From Polynucleobacter sp. 71A-WALBACH (GTDB lineage: Bacteria > Pseudomonadota > Gammaproteobacteria > Burkholderiales > Burkholderiaceae), in NCBI RefSeq assembly GCF_018882365.1, contig NZ_JACVOP010000002.1, positions 186,001 through 250,000 on the forward strand: a DNA stretch of 64,000 nucleotides, written 5' to 3'. Shown piece after piece: positions 40,401-47,402 of the stretch. The position numbers and the translations under genes are program-made. The notes beneath the pieces were generated by a model. It searched no databases and was not told where the DNA came from. It saw only the letters and a program-made list of their open reading frames with translations. Each line of letters starts with the position of its first letter. Position 1 is the stretch's first letter.

Positions 40401-40532
40401 GCTTTGGATGCTGAGGTAAATGCAAGGATTACTAAGTCAACGAATCTCTTCTTGAACCTTGGCTGGGAAAATTCTCTAGTGGGAACTTACCAGGCGATAT
40501 CAGGCAGAGTGGGCTTACAAACACGTTTCTAA
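37497..40532 (+). CDS. Autotransporter (type Va secretion) with beta-strand repeat passenger
   Basis: A 1011-residue surface protein. It has a signal peptide (about 1-29, ending ISLA), a long passenger rich in Asn, Ser, Thr and Gly that should form a beta helix, and a C-terminal autotransporter barrel (about 735-1011) ending in Phe, as barrels do. The passenger carries two copies of the autotransporter-associated beta-strand repeat (GAGTLTLSGANTYSG) near residues 404 and 491. Passengers of this type are usually adhesins or are uncharacterised; no protease motif is seen. No clear ribosome site precedes the ATG. It stands alone, divergent from mscS. Confidence 0.88.
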   Translation: MKYLNKSQSFFVAVFFTLILVVYAPISLAAGSCDNYTPDANGTTVTCNPIGTTSAGVISSQGNTAAGNNVTVNINPGTSITVNGSTVGIGSGANVINNGVLNTSSFYYGYGISSGINGRSQAGGSTITNNGSIVTNGINASGITISSTNASSAANTIINAGTISTSGRGANGIEVENGGAITAINNSGTIAAAGMLSNGIQVKGAANIINSGIICPSGILSGSCNPLTTGSGNGIQIDNNANSNRTTITNTSTGLIGAPTSSYYAIYSAQQPGVDVYNYGRILAASVSDTAINFAGSTSGGSNNTVTLYGGSTLLGGISFNKGNTQETLTFSGFANANFNNALTGLNVINATNSSNVVLNSASGYELVAGRINIDGTSTLRISSTIQDQASPTAVATLISKIGAGTLTLSGANTYSGGTSLNAGTIAVGNNTALGTSGLAMANATTLQAASSVALANAVSVAATSIVDTNGNNLGLSGVISGAGSINKVGAGTLTLSGANTYSGPTNINAGSLILTGSLGSAATTTVASGAILQGGGIINGSVNNAGNIEPSFLGIPTQLTINGNYVGNNGNFTTNVWGPNTSPIADTLKIGGGASGSTGITVVDKGGLGNRTTGDGIQVVQVNSSNGSTSNAFALNQRVASGAFEYQLVKGPATGSGNSWYLRTDNPAEPASVLVAAPAIPITPAVGERIEVSVYPALPSLMQLYAQTAVDTLDQRRGDLNLVDPGSLSQNKSNDWARIIGKTGSSTPSNINDGPKLNFNAYALQFGVDLYKNEELAGSRSYIGPYVTIGGANGNTSNQAGTTSTGNLNGMQAYSLGLYGTHFAENGLYVDALAQGSRYLNASASSVQGAGLKTQGSGFTGSLETGGRWNLTEKFLISPQAQIVYDAIGMNNASDAYGQINFNKSEISRGRVGILGGHKDTVGNTPIFAYLRANYWSVFNAGTSTTFQSLYGVNPLTFQSQTGSRWLALDAEVNARITKSTNLFLNLGWENSLVGTYQAISGRVGLQTRF
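38706..38747 (+). repeat. 42-bp direct repeat, copy 1 (inside the autotransporter gene)
   Basis: This 42-base stretch is identical to 38967-39008. It encodes AGTLTLSGANTYSG of the first autotransporter-associated beta-strand repeat. The two copies are 261 bases apart, exactly 87 codons. Confidence 0.95.
38967..39008 (+). repeat. 42-bp direct repeat, copy 2 (inside the autotransporter gene)
   Basis: Identical to 38706-38747, in the same reading frame. Identity at third codon positions points to recent duplication or gene conversion, and recombination between copies would delete 87 codons in frame. Confidence 0.95.
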
Positions 40533-40540
40533 TGTAGTGT

Positions 40541-41098
40541 TTACTGGGCTGCAAGTCTTCTAGCCTCAGTAAACCTAGCTGCCCAGTAGGGCGTAGTAAT
40601 GAACTCCAAGCGCACAGTTCCACCCGCGCTTGGGGCATGCACAAATCTACCTTGCCCAACATAAATCCCTGCATGTGAATACTTTTCACCAGTAGTGTTG
40701 AAGAAAATCAGATCACCTGGAGCTGGTGGTTGATTCTCTACGCTTTGACCTTTGGTACTCATTTCTTGAATGGTGCGCGGCAGCTTAATATTGGCTGACT
40801 TGTTGTAGACATAGGCAATCAATCCACTACAGTCAAATCCACCCTTGGGATTATTACCACCATAGCGATAGGGCACCCCAACTAAGCCTACCGCAGCAAT
40901 CGAAATATCTTCGGTGCCCACGCTAGTATCTTGTTTGAATTGGGCAACTTTGGCTGCATTATTTTTTGCGCTAAAGGTGCTGCACCCCGATAGTGTTAGC
41001 AGGGCGCAAATAAAAATGCCGCACCCCATTAGAGTGCGGCATGACAAGGTTTCCTTAGAGTGCGTCAGCAGCATGATCCGCAAGGCGTGAACGCTCAC
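40541..41098 (-). CDS. NlpC/P60-family lipoprotein (peptidoglycan endopeptidase)
   Basis: A predicted cell-wall peptidase. The NlpC/P60 domain (about 70-180) has the catalytic Cys in GGFDCSGLIAYVY, the His in YSHAGIYVG and a third polar residue in FVHAP. A lipobox LSGC lies near residue 39, so the protein should be anchored in a membrane. The start is uncertain: ATG codons at 41098, 41074 and 41029 are possible, the first inside phoH. The codons for the signal sequence overlap a terminator-like hairpin (41012-41042) that follows phoH. Function fits wall turnover, but the substrate bond is not known. Confidence 0.85.
   Translation of the reverse strand: MSVHALRIMLLTHSKETLSCRTLMGCGIFICALLTLSGCSTFSAKNNAAKVAQFKQDTSVGTEDISIAAVGLVGVPYRYGGNNPKGGFDCSGLIAYVYNKSANIKLPRTIQEMSTKGQSVENQPPAPGDLIFFNTTGEKYSHAGIYVGQGRFVHAPSAGGTVRLEFITTPYWAARFTEARRLAAQ
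41012..41042 (-). terminator. Terminator-like hairpin after phoH, inside the NlpC signal-peptide codons
   Basis: On the minus strand ATGCCGCAC (41042-41034) pairs with GTGCGGCAT (41024-41016) and runs into TTTTTATTT. It begins 13 bases after the phoH stop. It looks like the phoH terminator yet lies within the 5' coding region of the next gene, where it may act as an attenuator. Confidence 0.75.
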
Positions 41099-42731
41099 CG
41101 CGAGCTAGTGTCACGTGTCCGCCATGACGCCAGCCTTTAAAGCGATCCACCACATAAGTAAGGCCCGAAGAGCCTTCAGTTAAGTAAGGTGTGTCGATCT
41201 GGGCAATATTGCCTAAACAAACAATCTTGGTTCCTGGGCCTGCGCGAGTTACCAAAGTCTTCATTTGTTTAGGTGTTAAGTTTTGTGCCTCGTCAATTAT
41301 CACAAACTTACTGACAAAGGTTCTGCCACGCATGAAGTTCATGCTCTTCACTTTGATGCGTGAGCGAATCAGTTCCTGGGTTGCAGCACGCCCCCATTCG
41401 CCGGCGCTTCCATCTTCATTGCGTTGTAGTACCTCAAGATTGTCATCAAATGCACCCATCCAAGGCTGCATCTTTTCTTCTTCTGTACCTGGCAGAAATC
41501 CAATATCTTCACCAACGGGAACAGTAGCTCGAGTAATAATGATTTCGTTATAGCGTTTGCTGTCTAAAACCTGCTCAAGCCCCGCTGCTAAGGCCAGCAA
41601 GGTTTTACCAGTACCTGCTTGACCCAATAAGGTGATGAAATCCACATCTGGGTTCATCAGCAGGTTCATGGCAAAGTTCTGCTCTCGATTGCGAGCGGTC
41701 ACACTCCACACATTATTTTTCTGATGCGAGAAGTCCCTCAAGGTTTGGAGGAGAGCGGTCTTGCCGTTGATTTCTTTTACTTGAGCGTAGAACGGGGTAG
41801 AGCCATCTGGATTTTCTTGGTAGACGAATTCATTTACCAGCATGCTCGGAACTGAGGGGCCGGTTACACGATAAAACATCGTGCCGGATTTGCCATCAGC
41901 CCAACTTTCCATATCTTTGCCATGCTTTGGCCAAAAGTCCGCTGGTAAGGCCATCACTCCGGAATACATGAGGTCACGATCTTCTAAGACTTGATCGTTA
42001 AAATAATCTTCCGCAGGTAGACCTAATGCGCGAGCCTTGATACGCATGTTGATATCTTTAGATACCAAAACTACTTCCTGGCCTTTGCGCGTCTTTTGCA
42101 ATTCACTCACAACAGCAAGGATCAGGTTGTCACCTTTGCCTTCAGGCAATCCCTCTGGTAATGCTTGAGTTGTTAGTTTGGTTTGGAAAAAGAGTCGACC
42201 AGATACATCTTGATTGCCAAGCTTATTCAGTGGGATTCCATCATCAAGTGTGCCGCTAGTACCAGCCACCAATTGATCTAAGGAGCGACTAACCGTACGA
42301 GCATTACGTGCAACCTCAGTCATCCCCTTTTTATGGTTATCTAATTCCTCTAGGGTGGTCATCGGCAGGAAAAGGTCATGTTCAGAGAAGCGGAACAAGG
42401 AACTTGGATCATGCATCAATACATTGGTGTCGAGTACAAATAAGCTGGGTGGGCCAGTGCGAATAATGCGTTTCGGTTTATCTGGAATGCTCGCTATCTT
42501 CTTATCGCTACGTTCATGAGGCACTGCTACTGGTCTACGATCCCCTTTGATTTTTTCCAGGGCTACTTCAGCCGCAGATAAATCCTCTTCTGCGTCTGTC
42601 GCCCAATCTGGCGCATGACTCTCCATCACAACAGTTTTTGCTGGGGCGGGGCGCTTTTTTAGATTGGGCGTGTCTTTACTGCTAATTTTTACTTGGCCAG
42701 CAATTTGAGTTGGGATTGGGGGCAATGGCAT
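41055..42731 (-). CDS. phoH: PhoH-family protein with PIN domain (PhoH2 type)
   Basis: A fusion of a PIN nuclease domain (about 95-230, FVLDTNVLMHDP) and a PhoH ATPase (about 315-555) with Walker A GQAGTGKTLLALA and Walker B FVIIDEAQNL. PhoH2 proteins of this design have RNase and RNA-helicase activity in actinobacteria; a role in RNA metabolism here is inferred from that. The ATG at 42731 has an AGGAG ribosome site and gives 558 residues. An upstream start at 42761 would run through a terminator. The gene is preceded by a structured RNA and terminator that may control it. Confidence 0.93.
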   Translation of the reverse strand: MPLPPIPTQIAGQVKISSKDTPNLKKRPAPAKTVVMESHAPDWATDAEEDLSAAEVALEKIKGDRRPVAVPHERSDKKIASIPDKPKRIIRTGPPSLFVLDTNVLMHDPSSLFRFSEHDLFLPMTTLEELDNHKKGMTEVARNARTVSRSLDQLVAGTSGTLDDGIPLNKLGNQDVSGRLFFQTKLTTQALPEGLPEGKGDNLILAVVSELQKTRKGQEVVLVSKDINMRIKARALGLPAEDYFNDQVLEDRDLMYSGVMALPADFWPKHGKDMESWADGKSGTMFYRVTGPSVPSMLVNEFVYQENPDGSTPFYAQVKEINGKTALLQTLRDFSHQKNNVWSVTARNREQNFAMNLLMNPDVDFITLLGQAGTGKTLLALAAGLEQVLDSKRYNEIIITRATVPVGEDIGFLPGTEEEKMQPWMGAFDDNLEVLQRNEDGSAGEWGRAATQELIRSRIKVKSMNFMRGRTFVSKFVIIDEAQNLTPKQMKTLVTRAGPGTKIVCLGNIAQIDTPYLTEGSSGLTYVVDRFKGWRHGGHVTLARGERSRLADHAADAL

Positions 42732-42745
42732 GCAGACTCTCCTAA

Positions 42746-42781
42746 AAGAAAAAACCGTCAAGCGGATTGCATTGACGGTTT
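42746..42781 (-). terminator. Intrinsic terminator directly upstream of phoH
   Basis: On the minus strand AAACCGTCAA and TTGACGGTTT form a ten-base-pair stem with a ten-base loop, followed by a run of Ts. The run ends only a few bases before the phoH ribosome site. It could end the bcp transcript, end a separate small RNA, or attenuate phoH. Confidence 0.88.
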
Positions 42782-42904
42782 ATAACGAAACTGGGTGTAA
42801 AACGATCTGTAAAACGGCGGGGGTTGTTTACCGAGCCTGTTCTTAAATATTCAGGCTGATGAGTCAAACGGATTGTTAGACTTTCCCGTCGTTTACGGTG
42901 CATA
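42782..42904 (-). ncRNA. Candidate structured RNA or phoH leader (three-way-junction-like)
   Basis: On the minus strand a long stem joins 42885-42896 with 42809-42821 (one bulge, one mismatch). It encloses two hairpins, 42862-42882 (AGTC/GACT) and 42834-42857 (AGCCTG/CAGGCT), so the fold looks like a three-way junction. A promoter lies just upstream and a strong terminator just downstream. The 13-base string at 42863-42875 recurs with one change at 42757-42769 in the terminator, so alternative pairing is possible. I match it to no known RNA family. Confidence 0.5.
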
Positions 42905-42910
42905 GGAACA

Positions 42911-42938
42911 ACTTTACCCCAAATTTTGGGCTTTGCAA
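42911..42938 (-). promoter_or_regulatory. Candidate promoter of the phoH leader RNA
   Basis: On the minus strand TTGCAA (42938-42933) and TAAAGT (42916-42911) are separated by 16 bases. The spacer is almost filled by the inverted repeat CCCAAAATTTGGG, a possible operator. The predicted start, near 42904, is just before the structured RNA. It lies between the bcp stop and phoH. Confidence 0.5.
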
Positions 42939-42965
42939 GTACCCAAGATTAAATTAATTTAAAAA

Positions 42966-43433
42966 TTAGTTGGCGGCTTGGGCGGCTTGTAATACCTCTG
43001 TCACATGTCCCGGAACCTTAAGGCCACGCCATTCTTTAACGAGTTTGCCTGAGGAGTCAAAGAGGAAGGTGCTGCGCTCAACGCCACGCACCTGTTTGCC
43101 ATACATATTTTTTAACTTCATTACGCCAAAGAGTTGGCAAAGAGTTTCTTCGGTATCGGCAACAAGTTCAAATGGCAGCTCAAGTTTGCTGCGGAAATTG
43201 TCATGGGATTTGAGGCTATCTCGGGATACGCCAACGATCAGGGTATTGGCTTTGGTAAAAGCCTCAATGTTGTCCCGAAATTCACCAGACTCGGCTGTGC
43301 AACCAGGAGTCATATCTTTTGGATAAAAGTAAATGACCAGTTTTTTGCCTTTGGCTGAATCTGGCGTAAAGGTTAATCCCGAGGTTGCTGGGATGGCGCA
43401 CTGGGGCATTGATTTACCAATTTCTACTGTCAT
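42966..43433 (-). CDS. bcp: Thioredoxin-dependent peroxiredoxin (Bcp/PrxQ)
   Basis: Bcp reduces hydrogen peroxide and organic peroxides in the cytoplasm. The 155-residue protein has the peroxidatic Cys45 in DMTPGCTAESGEF. The common resolving Cys five residues later is replaced by Gly50. Cys99 (ETLCQLF) or Cys12 might serve instead, or the enzyme may be of the one-Cys kind. It lies 48 bp after arnD on the same strand and could be the tail of the arn transcript. The following 184 bp hold the candidate RNA and promoter. Confidence 0.93.
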   Translation of the reverse strand: MTVEIGKSMPQCAIPATSGLTFTPDSAKGKKLVIYFYPKDMTPGCTAESGEFRDNIEAFTKANTLIVGVSRDSLKSHDNFRSKLELPFELVADTEETLCQLFGVMKLKNMYGKQVRGVERSTFLFDSSGKLVKEWRGLKVPGHVTEVLQAAQAAN

Positions 43434-43481
43434 GATGGTCTCTCTCGTTTAGCTTTATATGCTGAATATATGGGGCGCTAC

Positions 43482-44399
43482 TTAGGTTGCTTGCAAAATC
43501 AATTCGCCGCTACGGTTGGGGATTTCACCCCAGGTAACTGGCTGTATAGCTATTTTATCGAGTTGTTTGGTGGCTTCCCAGGATTGGTGTAGTTGACCCA
43601 TGGTGACTAGATCGTGGCCTTGGTTGAGCCAGCCTGCAAGCAGTTGCTCAAAGGCAGGGAGCAGCTTTTGGCCTTCTAGCTCAGCATGTAGTGTAAATAC
43701 CTGATCATTGGGATTGCTCTGGGTAATCTCGAGTAACTTCTTTACGGCGCCAAATTCATCAGCACCATCTATACCGATCAACTCATCAAAAGTTGGTAAT
43801 GTAGTTGGGTATTGCACATGCTTTGCTTTTCCAGAGTGCAGCTCAAAACGATAAGGCATGAGATTAGGTTCGGCCCTGCCATCGGAAGAGTATTTAATAC
43901 CCCATTGATCGAGTTGCTCAAAAGCAGCTTCATTCATTTGCCAGCCAGCAGCACCATAGGTGGCTGGTGCGTGACCAAATATTTCCACAAAGCGATCCCA
44001 ACTTTTCTGCATCTGCGCTTTAGTCCACTGCGCATCGCGATTGCGAACGGCATCTTGCCAGGCAACGTGATCCCAAGTATGAATACCAGTTTCATGGCCA
44101 GCCAAATCAATTGCACGCATTTCAGCGGCAGCTTGTTTACCAATATCAGGCCCAGGTAGGAGGACGCCGTAGAGTAGAGTTTTAATGCCGTAATGCTCAA
44201 CAACGGAGGTGCGGCTCACCTTCTTCAGGAAGCCTGGCTTAAAAACCCGCTTGAGAGCCCAGCCAGTATGGTCAGGGCCTAAGCTAAATAAGAAGGTGGC
44301 TTTGAGGCCAAAGCGTTCAAGCGTTCGCGCTAAATTGGGAACGCCTTCTTTGGTGCCGCGTAAGGTATCAACGTCTACCTTGAGAGCAATCTTAGCCAT
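43482..44399 (-). CDS. arnD: 4-deoxy-4-formamido-L-arabinose-phosphoundecaprenol deformylase ArnD
   Basis: ArnD removes the formyl group from undecaprenyl-phosphate Ara4FN in the lipid A aminoarabinose pathway. The 305-residue NodB-type polysaccharide deacetylase begins with the metal-binding KVDVDT motif and has GHETGIHTWDHVAWQD with the second and third ligands. It sits downstream of both ArnA parts, which supports ArnD over a generic deacetylase. The stop is 48 bp before bcp. Confidence 0.9.
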   Translation of the reverse strand: MAKIALKVDVDTLRGTKEGVPNLARTLERFGLKATFLFSLGPDHTGWALKRVFKPGFLKKVSRTSVVEHYGIKTLLYGVLLPGPDIGKQAAAEMRAIDLAGHETGIHTWDHVAWQDAVRNRDAQWTKAQMQKSWDRFVEIFGHAPATYGAAGWQMNEAAFEQLDQWGIKYSSDGRAEPNLMPYRFELHSGKAKHVQYPTTLPTFDELIGIDGADEFGAVKKLLEITQSNPNDQVFTLHAELEGQKLLPAFEQLLAGWLNQGHDLVTMGQLHQSWEATKQLDKIAIQPVTWGEIPNRSGELILQAT

Positions 44400-44421
44400 G
44401 AACCCTTAAATTTACTTTCGC

Positions 44422-45468
44422 TTATTCTTTATCAACTAAATGACGTGCGTTATCTACATCAAGGCGATACGCTTCAAAAATATTCTTCAGCGCGTCGCTC
44501 ATATTGGTAGTTGGCTTCCAGCCCAATTCACTCATCGTGTTGTCAATTGCGGGAACGCGGTTTTGAACGTCTTGATACCCTTCACCGTAGTAAGCACCTG
44601 AAGTAGTTTCTACAATCTTCACTTCATTGGCTGTCTTGGCGTACTCCGGAATGCTACGAGCAATCTCCAGCATCTGATTAGCGAGTTCGCGAATAGAGTG
44701 ATTGTTCTTTGGATTGCCGATGTTGTAGATCTTGCCGTTAGCAATACCATCTTTGTTATCGATAATTCGCATTAAAGCATCGATGCCGTCATCCACATAA
44801 GTAAACGCACGTTTCTGCGCGCCGCCATCAACGACATTAATAGGTTCGCCACGAACAATGTGACCCAAGAACTGAGTTACTACGCGGGAAGAGCCTTCTT
44901 TTGGTGTATAGATGCTATCCAGGCCAGGACCAATCCAGTTAAATGGACGAAAGAGAGTAAAGCGCAAACCTTCCATGCCATAACCCCAGATTACGCGATC
45001 CATTAACTGCTTGGAACAAGCGTAGATCCAGCGTGGCTTGTTGATTGGGCCGTACACCATATTGGATTGAGCGGGATCAAATTCACCGTCTTCGCACATG
45101 CCATAGACTTCAGATGTGGATGGAAACACCAAATGCTTTTTGTACTTAACAGCAGAGCGCACGATAGGTAGGTTTGCTTCGAAGTCGAGTTCAAAAACCT
45201 TTAATGGCTGCTGAACATAAGTCGCTGGTGTGGCAATCGCTACTAAAGGCAGGATGACATCGCATTTGCGGATGTGATATTCAACCCATTCTTTATTAAT
45301 GGTGATATCACCCTCAAAGAAGTGCATCCGGGGATGGTTCACCAAATCGCCTAGGCGATCACTTTGTATATCCATGCCATAGACATCCCAATCGGTTGTC
45401 TCAAGGATGCGCTTTGAAAGGTGGTGACCAATAAAACCGTTTACACCAAGAATGAGTACTTTTTTCAT
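44422..45468 (-). CDS. arnA: UDP-glucuronate decarboxylase (stand-alone C-terminal half of ArnA)
   Basis: This enzyme oxidises and decarboxylates UDP-glucuronate to the UDP-4-keto-pentose that ArnB aminates. The 348-residue SDR protein has the NAD loop GVNGFIGHH, the catalytic PSTSEVYGMC (Ser and Glu specific to ArnA) and the YACSKQ Tyr-Lys pair. E. coli carries this as the C-terminal domain of bifunctional ArnA. Here it is a separate gene, 61 bp downstream of the formyltransferase. UDP-apiose/xylose synthase-like proteins are related, but the operon decides for Arn. Confidence 0.93.
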   Translation of the reverse strand: MKKVLILGVNGFIGHHLSKRILETTDWDVYGMDIQSDRLGDLVNHPRMHFFEGDITINKEWVEYHIRKCDVILPLVAIATPATYVQQPLKVFELDFEANLPIVRSAVKYKKHLVFPSTSEVYGMCEDGEFDPAQSNMVYGPINKPRWIYACSKQLMDRVIWGYGMEGLRFTLFRPFNWIGPGLDSIYTPKEGSSRVVTQFLGHIVRGEPINVVDGGAQKRAFTYVDDGIDALMRIIDNKDGIANGKIYNIGNPKNNHSIRELANQMLEIARSIPEYAKTANEVKIVETTSGAYYGEGYQDVQNRVPAIDNTMSELGWKPTTNMSDALKNIFEAYRLDVDNARHLVDKE

Positions 45469-45529
45469 CTTTACTGCCTCGTTATTAATCGAATATATTT
45501 TGCTACGCTAATTTATTGCTTTTCGTTTG

Positions 45530-46399
45530 TTAGCTATTTGCTGGTAACCAGTCCAGTATCGCTACCGCTCTTTGGTCGCCACAAACGCCGAATACCTGAT
45601 TATCAACCACTTGGATGCCTGGAGCTTGAAGATCCAGCTGCTCCGGAAATGGCCCCTCTAAGCTCGTGCGAGCCACGATCATGCGCTGACCTTGCCAGTC
45701 TGTAAAAGCCCCTGGATATGGGGGTGCAACGGCTCTGACGAGGTTATGAACCTGCTGGGCCGTCTGAAGCCAGTGAATTTGCCCATCGGCGGGCTTGCGG
45801 CCCCCAAAATAGCTTCCCTGAGCCAGATTATTGGGTTTTTGAGGAACGTGACCCTGAACAAGCTCGGGTAGCACCTTGTTCATTACGGCTGCAGCTGCTT
45901 GGCTAACCTTGCCAAAGACTTCTGTAGCGGTTTCATTGGGGCCAATAGAGACTGCGGATTGCCCCACGATATCGCCTGCATCTGGCTTGACTTCCATGAT
46001 GTGCAACGTGGCGCCGGTTTCAGTTTCACCCTGGAGAATGGCCCAATTGACTGGCGCACGGCCACGGAATTTTGGTAGAAGTGATCCATGCATATTTAGT
46101 GCGGCAATCTTGGCGCAGGCCAAGAGCTCAGCTGGAATCATATGGCGGTAATAAAAAGAGAAGAGGTAATCAGGTGCCAGCTTTTGAATCTGTGGCACGA
46201 GATCCATCAACTGATTGGCATTTGGGGTGATGTAAGGAATGCGCCTCTCCTCACAGAGCTTAGCGACGCTTCCAAACCAAACATTCTCATTAGGATCATC
46301 TTGATGGGTTACTACTAAGTCAACCTGAATGCCTGCACTCAGCAATGCTTTGAGGCAGTTGACGCCAACATCGTGATAAGCAAAGACGACTGCGTGCAA
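45530..46399 (-). CDS. arnA: UDP-Ara4N formyltransferase (stand-alone N-terminal half of ArnA)
   Basis: The enzyme formylates UDP-L-Ara4N with N10-formyltetrahydrofolate. The 289-residue protein aligns with E. coli ArnA residues 1-300, including Asn102, His104 (LNMHGSLLPKFRGRAP) and Asp140 (PDAGDIVGQ) at the same numbers. The start is TTG at 46399, directly after the arnC stop; it gives HAVVFAYHD, matching the usual MKTVVFAYHD. The weak start may keep its level below ArnC. The decarboxylase half is encoded next. Confidence 0.93.
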   Translation of the reverse strand: MHAVVFAYHDVGVNCLKALLSAGIQVDLVVTHQDDPNENVWFGSVAKLCEERRIPYITPNANQLMDLVPQIQKLAPDYLFSFYYRHMIPAELLACAKIAALNMHGSLLPKFRGRAPVNWAILQGETETGATLHIMEVKPDAGDIVGQSAVSIGPNETATEVFGKVSQAAAAVMNKVLPELVQGHVPQKPNNLAQGSYFGGRKPADGQIHWLQTAQQVHNLVRAVAPPYPGAFTDWQGQRMIVARTSLEGPFPEQLDLQAPGIQVVDNQVFGVCGDQRAVAILDWLPANS

Positions 46400-47371
46400 T
46401 TATTTTTTCTCTAAAACAGTTTGCACAACGTAGCGTGGACGCTCGCGGACCTGTTGGTAGATGCGACCAATATATTCACCGAGCAGGCCAAGGCCAAACA
46501 GCATCACGCCAATCAAGAAGAAGGTGAGGGCAAATAAAGTAAACACACCTTCAACTTCGGCACCCAACACAAAGCGGCGAACCAGAAGGTATATGAACAG
46601 GCTACCTGCAGCCATTGCCAGGAGCATTCCTAGGATCGAGAAAATCTGCAAGGGCATTACAGAGAAGCCAGTTACTAAATCAAAGTTCAGGCGAATGAGT
46701 TGATACAAACTGTACTTGGATTCACCCGCAAAACGCTCTTCGTGTTTGACGTTTATTTCAGTAGGGTTGGATGCGAAGGTATAAGCCAGTGCCGGAATAA
46801 AAGTATTGCTTTCATCGCACTGACGAACAAGATCGACGATACGACGACTATAGCCACGTAGCATGCAGCCTTGGTCTGTCATTGTGATGCGAGTAATTTT
46901 CTGGCGCAAATGATTCATAGCGCGTGAGGCAAATTTTCTAAAGAAGCTGTCGCGACGATTCGCGCGAATAGTGCCAACGTAGTCATGACCCTTGAGTAAC
47001 TCATTAGTCAGGGCATCAATTTCTTCTGGAGGATTCTGCAAGTCAGCATCGAGGGTGATGATGTATTCACCGCGGGAGTATTCAAAACCGGCCATGATAG
47101 CCATGTGCTGACCAAAGTTACTATGAAATAACACGGCACGGGTGACATCAGGGCGTAACTCAACTTGCTTGGCCAAGATGCCGGCTGAGCGATCTTTGCT
47201 GCCATCATTCACAAACACCACTTCATAGCCAATATTGCGCTTACTAGCGATCGCATCCAGTGCTGGGTATAGGCGGTCAAAGAGAGCTTGGAGACCATCT
47301 TCCTCGTTGTAGACGGGGATGACAATGCTGAGCGTGGGATTGCAGGCTTGGGTAGCTAAATTTGCAGTCAT
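46400..47371 (-). CDS. arnC: Undecaprenyl-phosphate Ara4FN transferase ArnC
   Basis: ArnC moves Ara4FN from UDP to undecaprenyl phosphate at the inner membrane. The 323-residue family 2 glycosyltransferase has the N-terminal SIVIPVYNEEDGLQ, the DADLQNPPEE metal motif and the QQVRERPRYVV tail. Two C-terminal transmembrane helices are visible (about 233-258 and 268-292). It lies between arnB and the formyltransferase. Close relatives that carry other sugars exist, but the operon favours ArnC. Confidence 0.92.
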   Translation of the reverse strand: MTANLATQACNPTLSIVIPVYNEEDGLQALFDRLYPALDAIASKRNIGYEVVFVNDGSKDRSAGILAKQVELRPDVTRAVLFHSNFGQHMAIMAGFEYSRGEYIITLDADLQNPPEEIDALTNELLKGHDYVGTIRANRRDSFFRKFASRAMNHLRQKITRITMTDQGCMLRGYSRRIVDLVRQCDESNTFIPALAYTFASNPTEINVKHEERFAGESKYSLYQLIRLNFDLVTGFSVMPLQIFSILGMLLAMAAGSLFIYLLVRRFVLGAEVEGVFTLFALTFFLIGVMLFGLGLLGEYIGRIYQQVRERPRYVVQTVLEKK

Positions 47372-47402
47372 GCTGCAATTTTGCCTGAATCTTCCTACGG
47401 GC

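Noticed and set aside
42732-42761. Longer phoH start ten codons upstream
   Set aside because: These codons lie in the terminator arm and T-run. The internal ATG has a good ribosome site.
42830-42860. CAGGCTCGG on the minus strand, similar to part of the SAH riboswitch
   Set aside because: The other conserved half of that riboswitch (GAGGAGCGCTGC) is absent, and phoH is not a usual target.
42856-42863. CTGATGAG, which looks like the core of a hammerhead ribozyme
   Set aside because: The second conserved element GAAA is missing after the adjacent stem on either strand, so the ribozyme fold is not supported.
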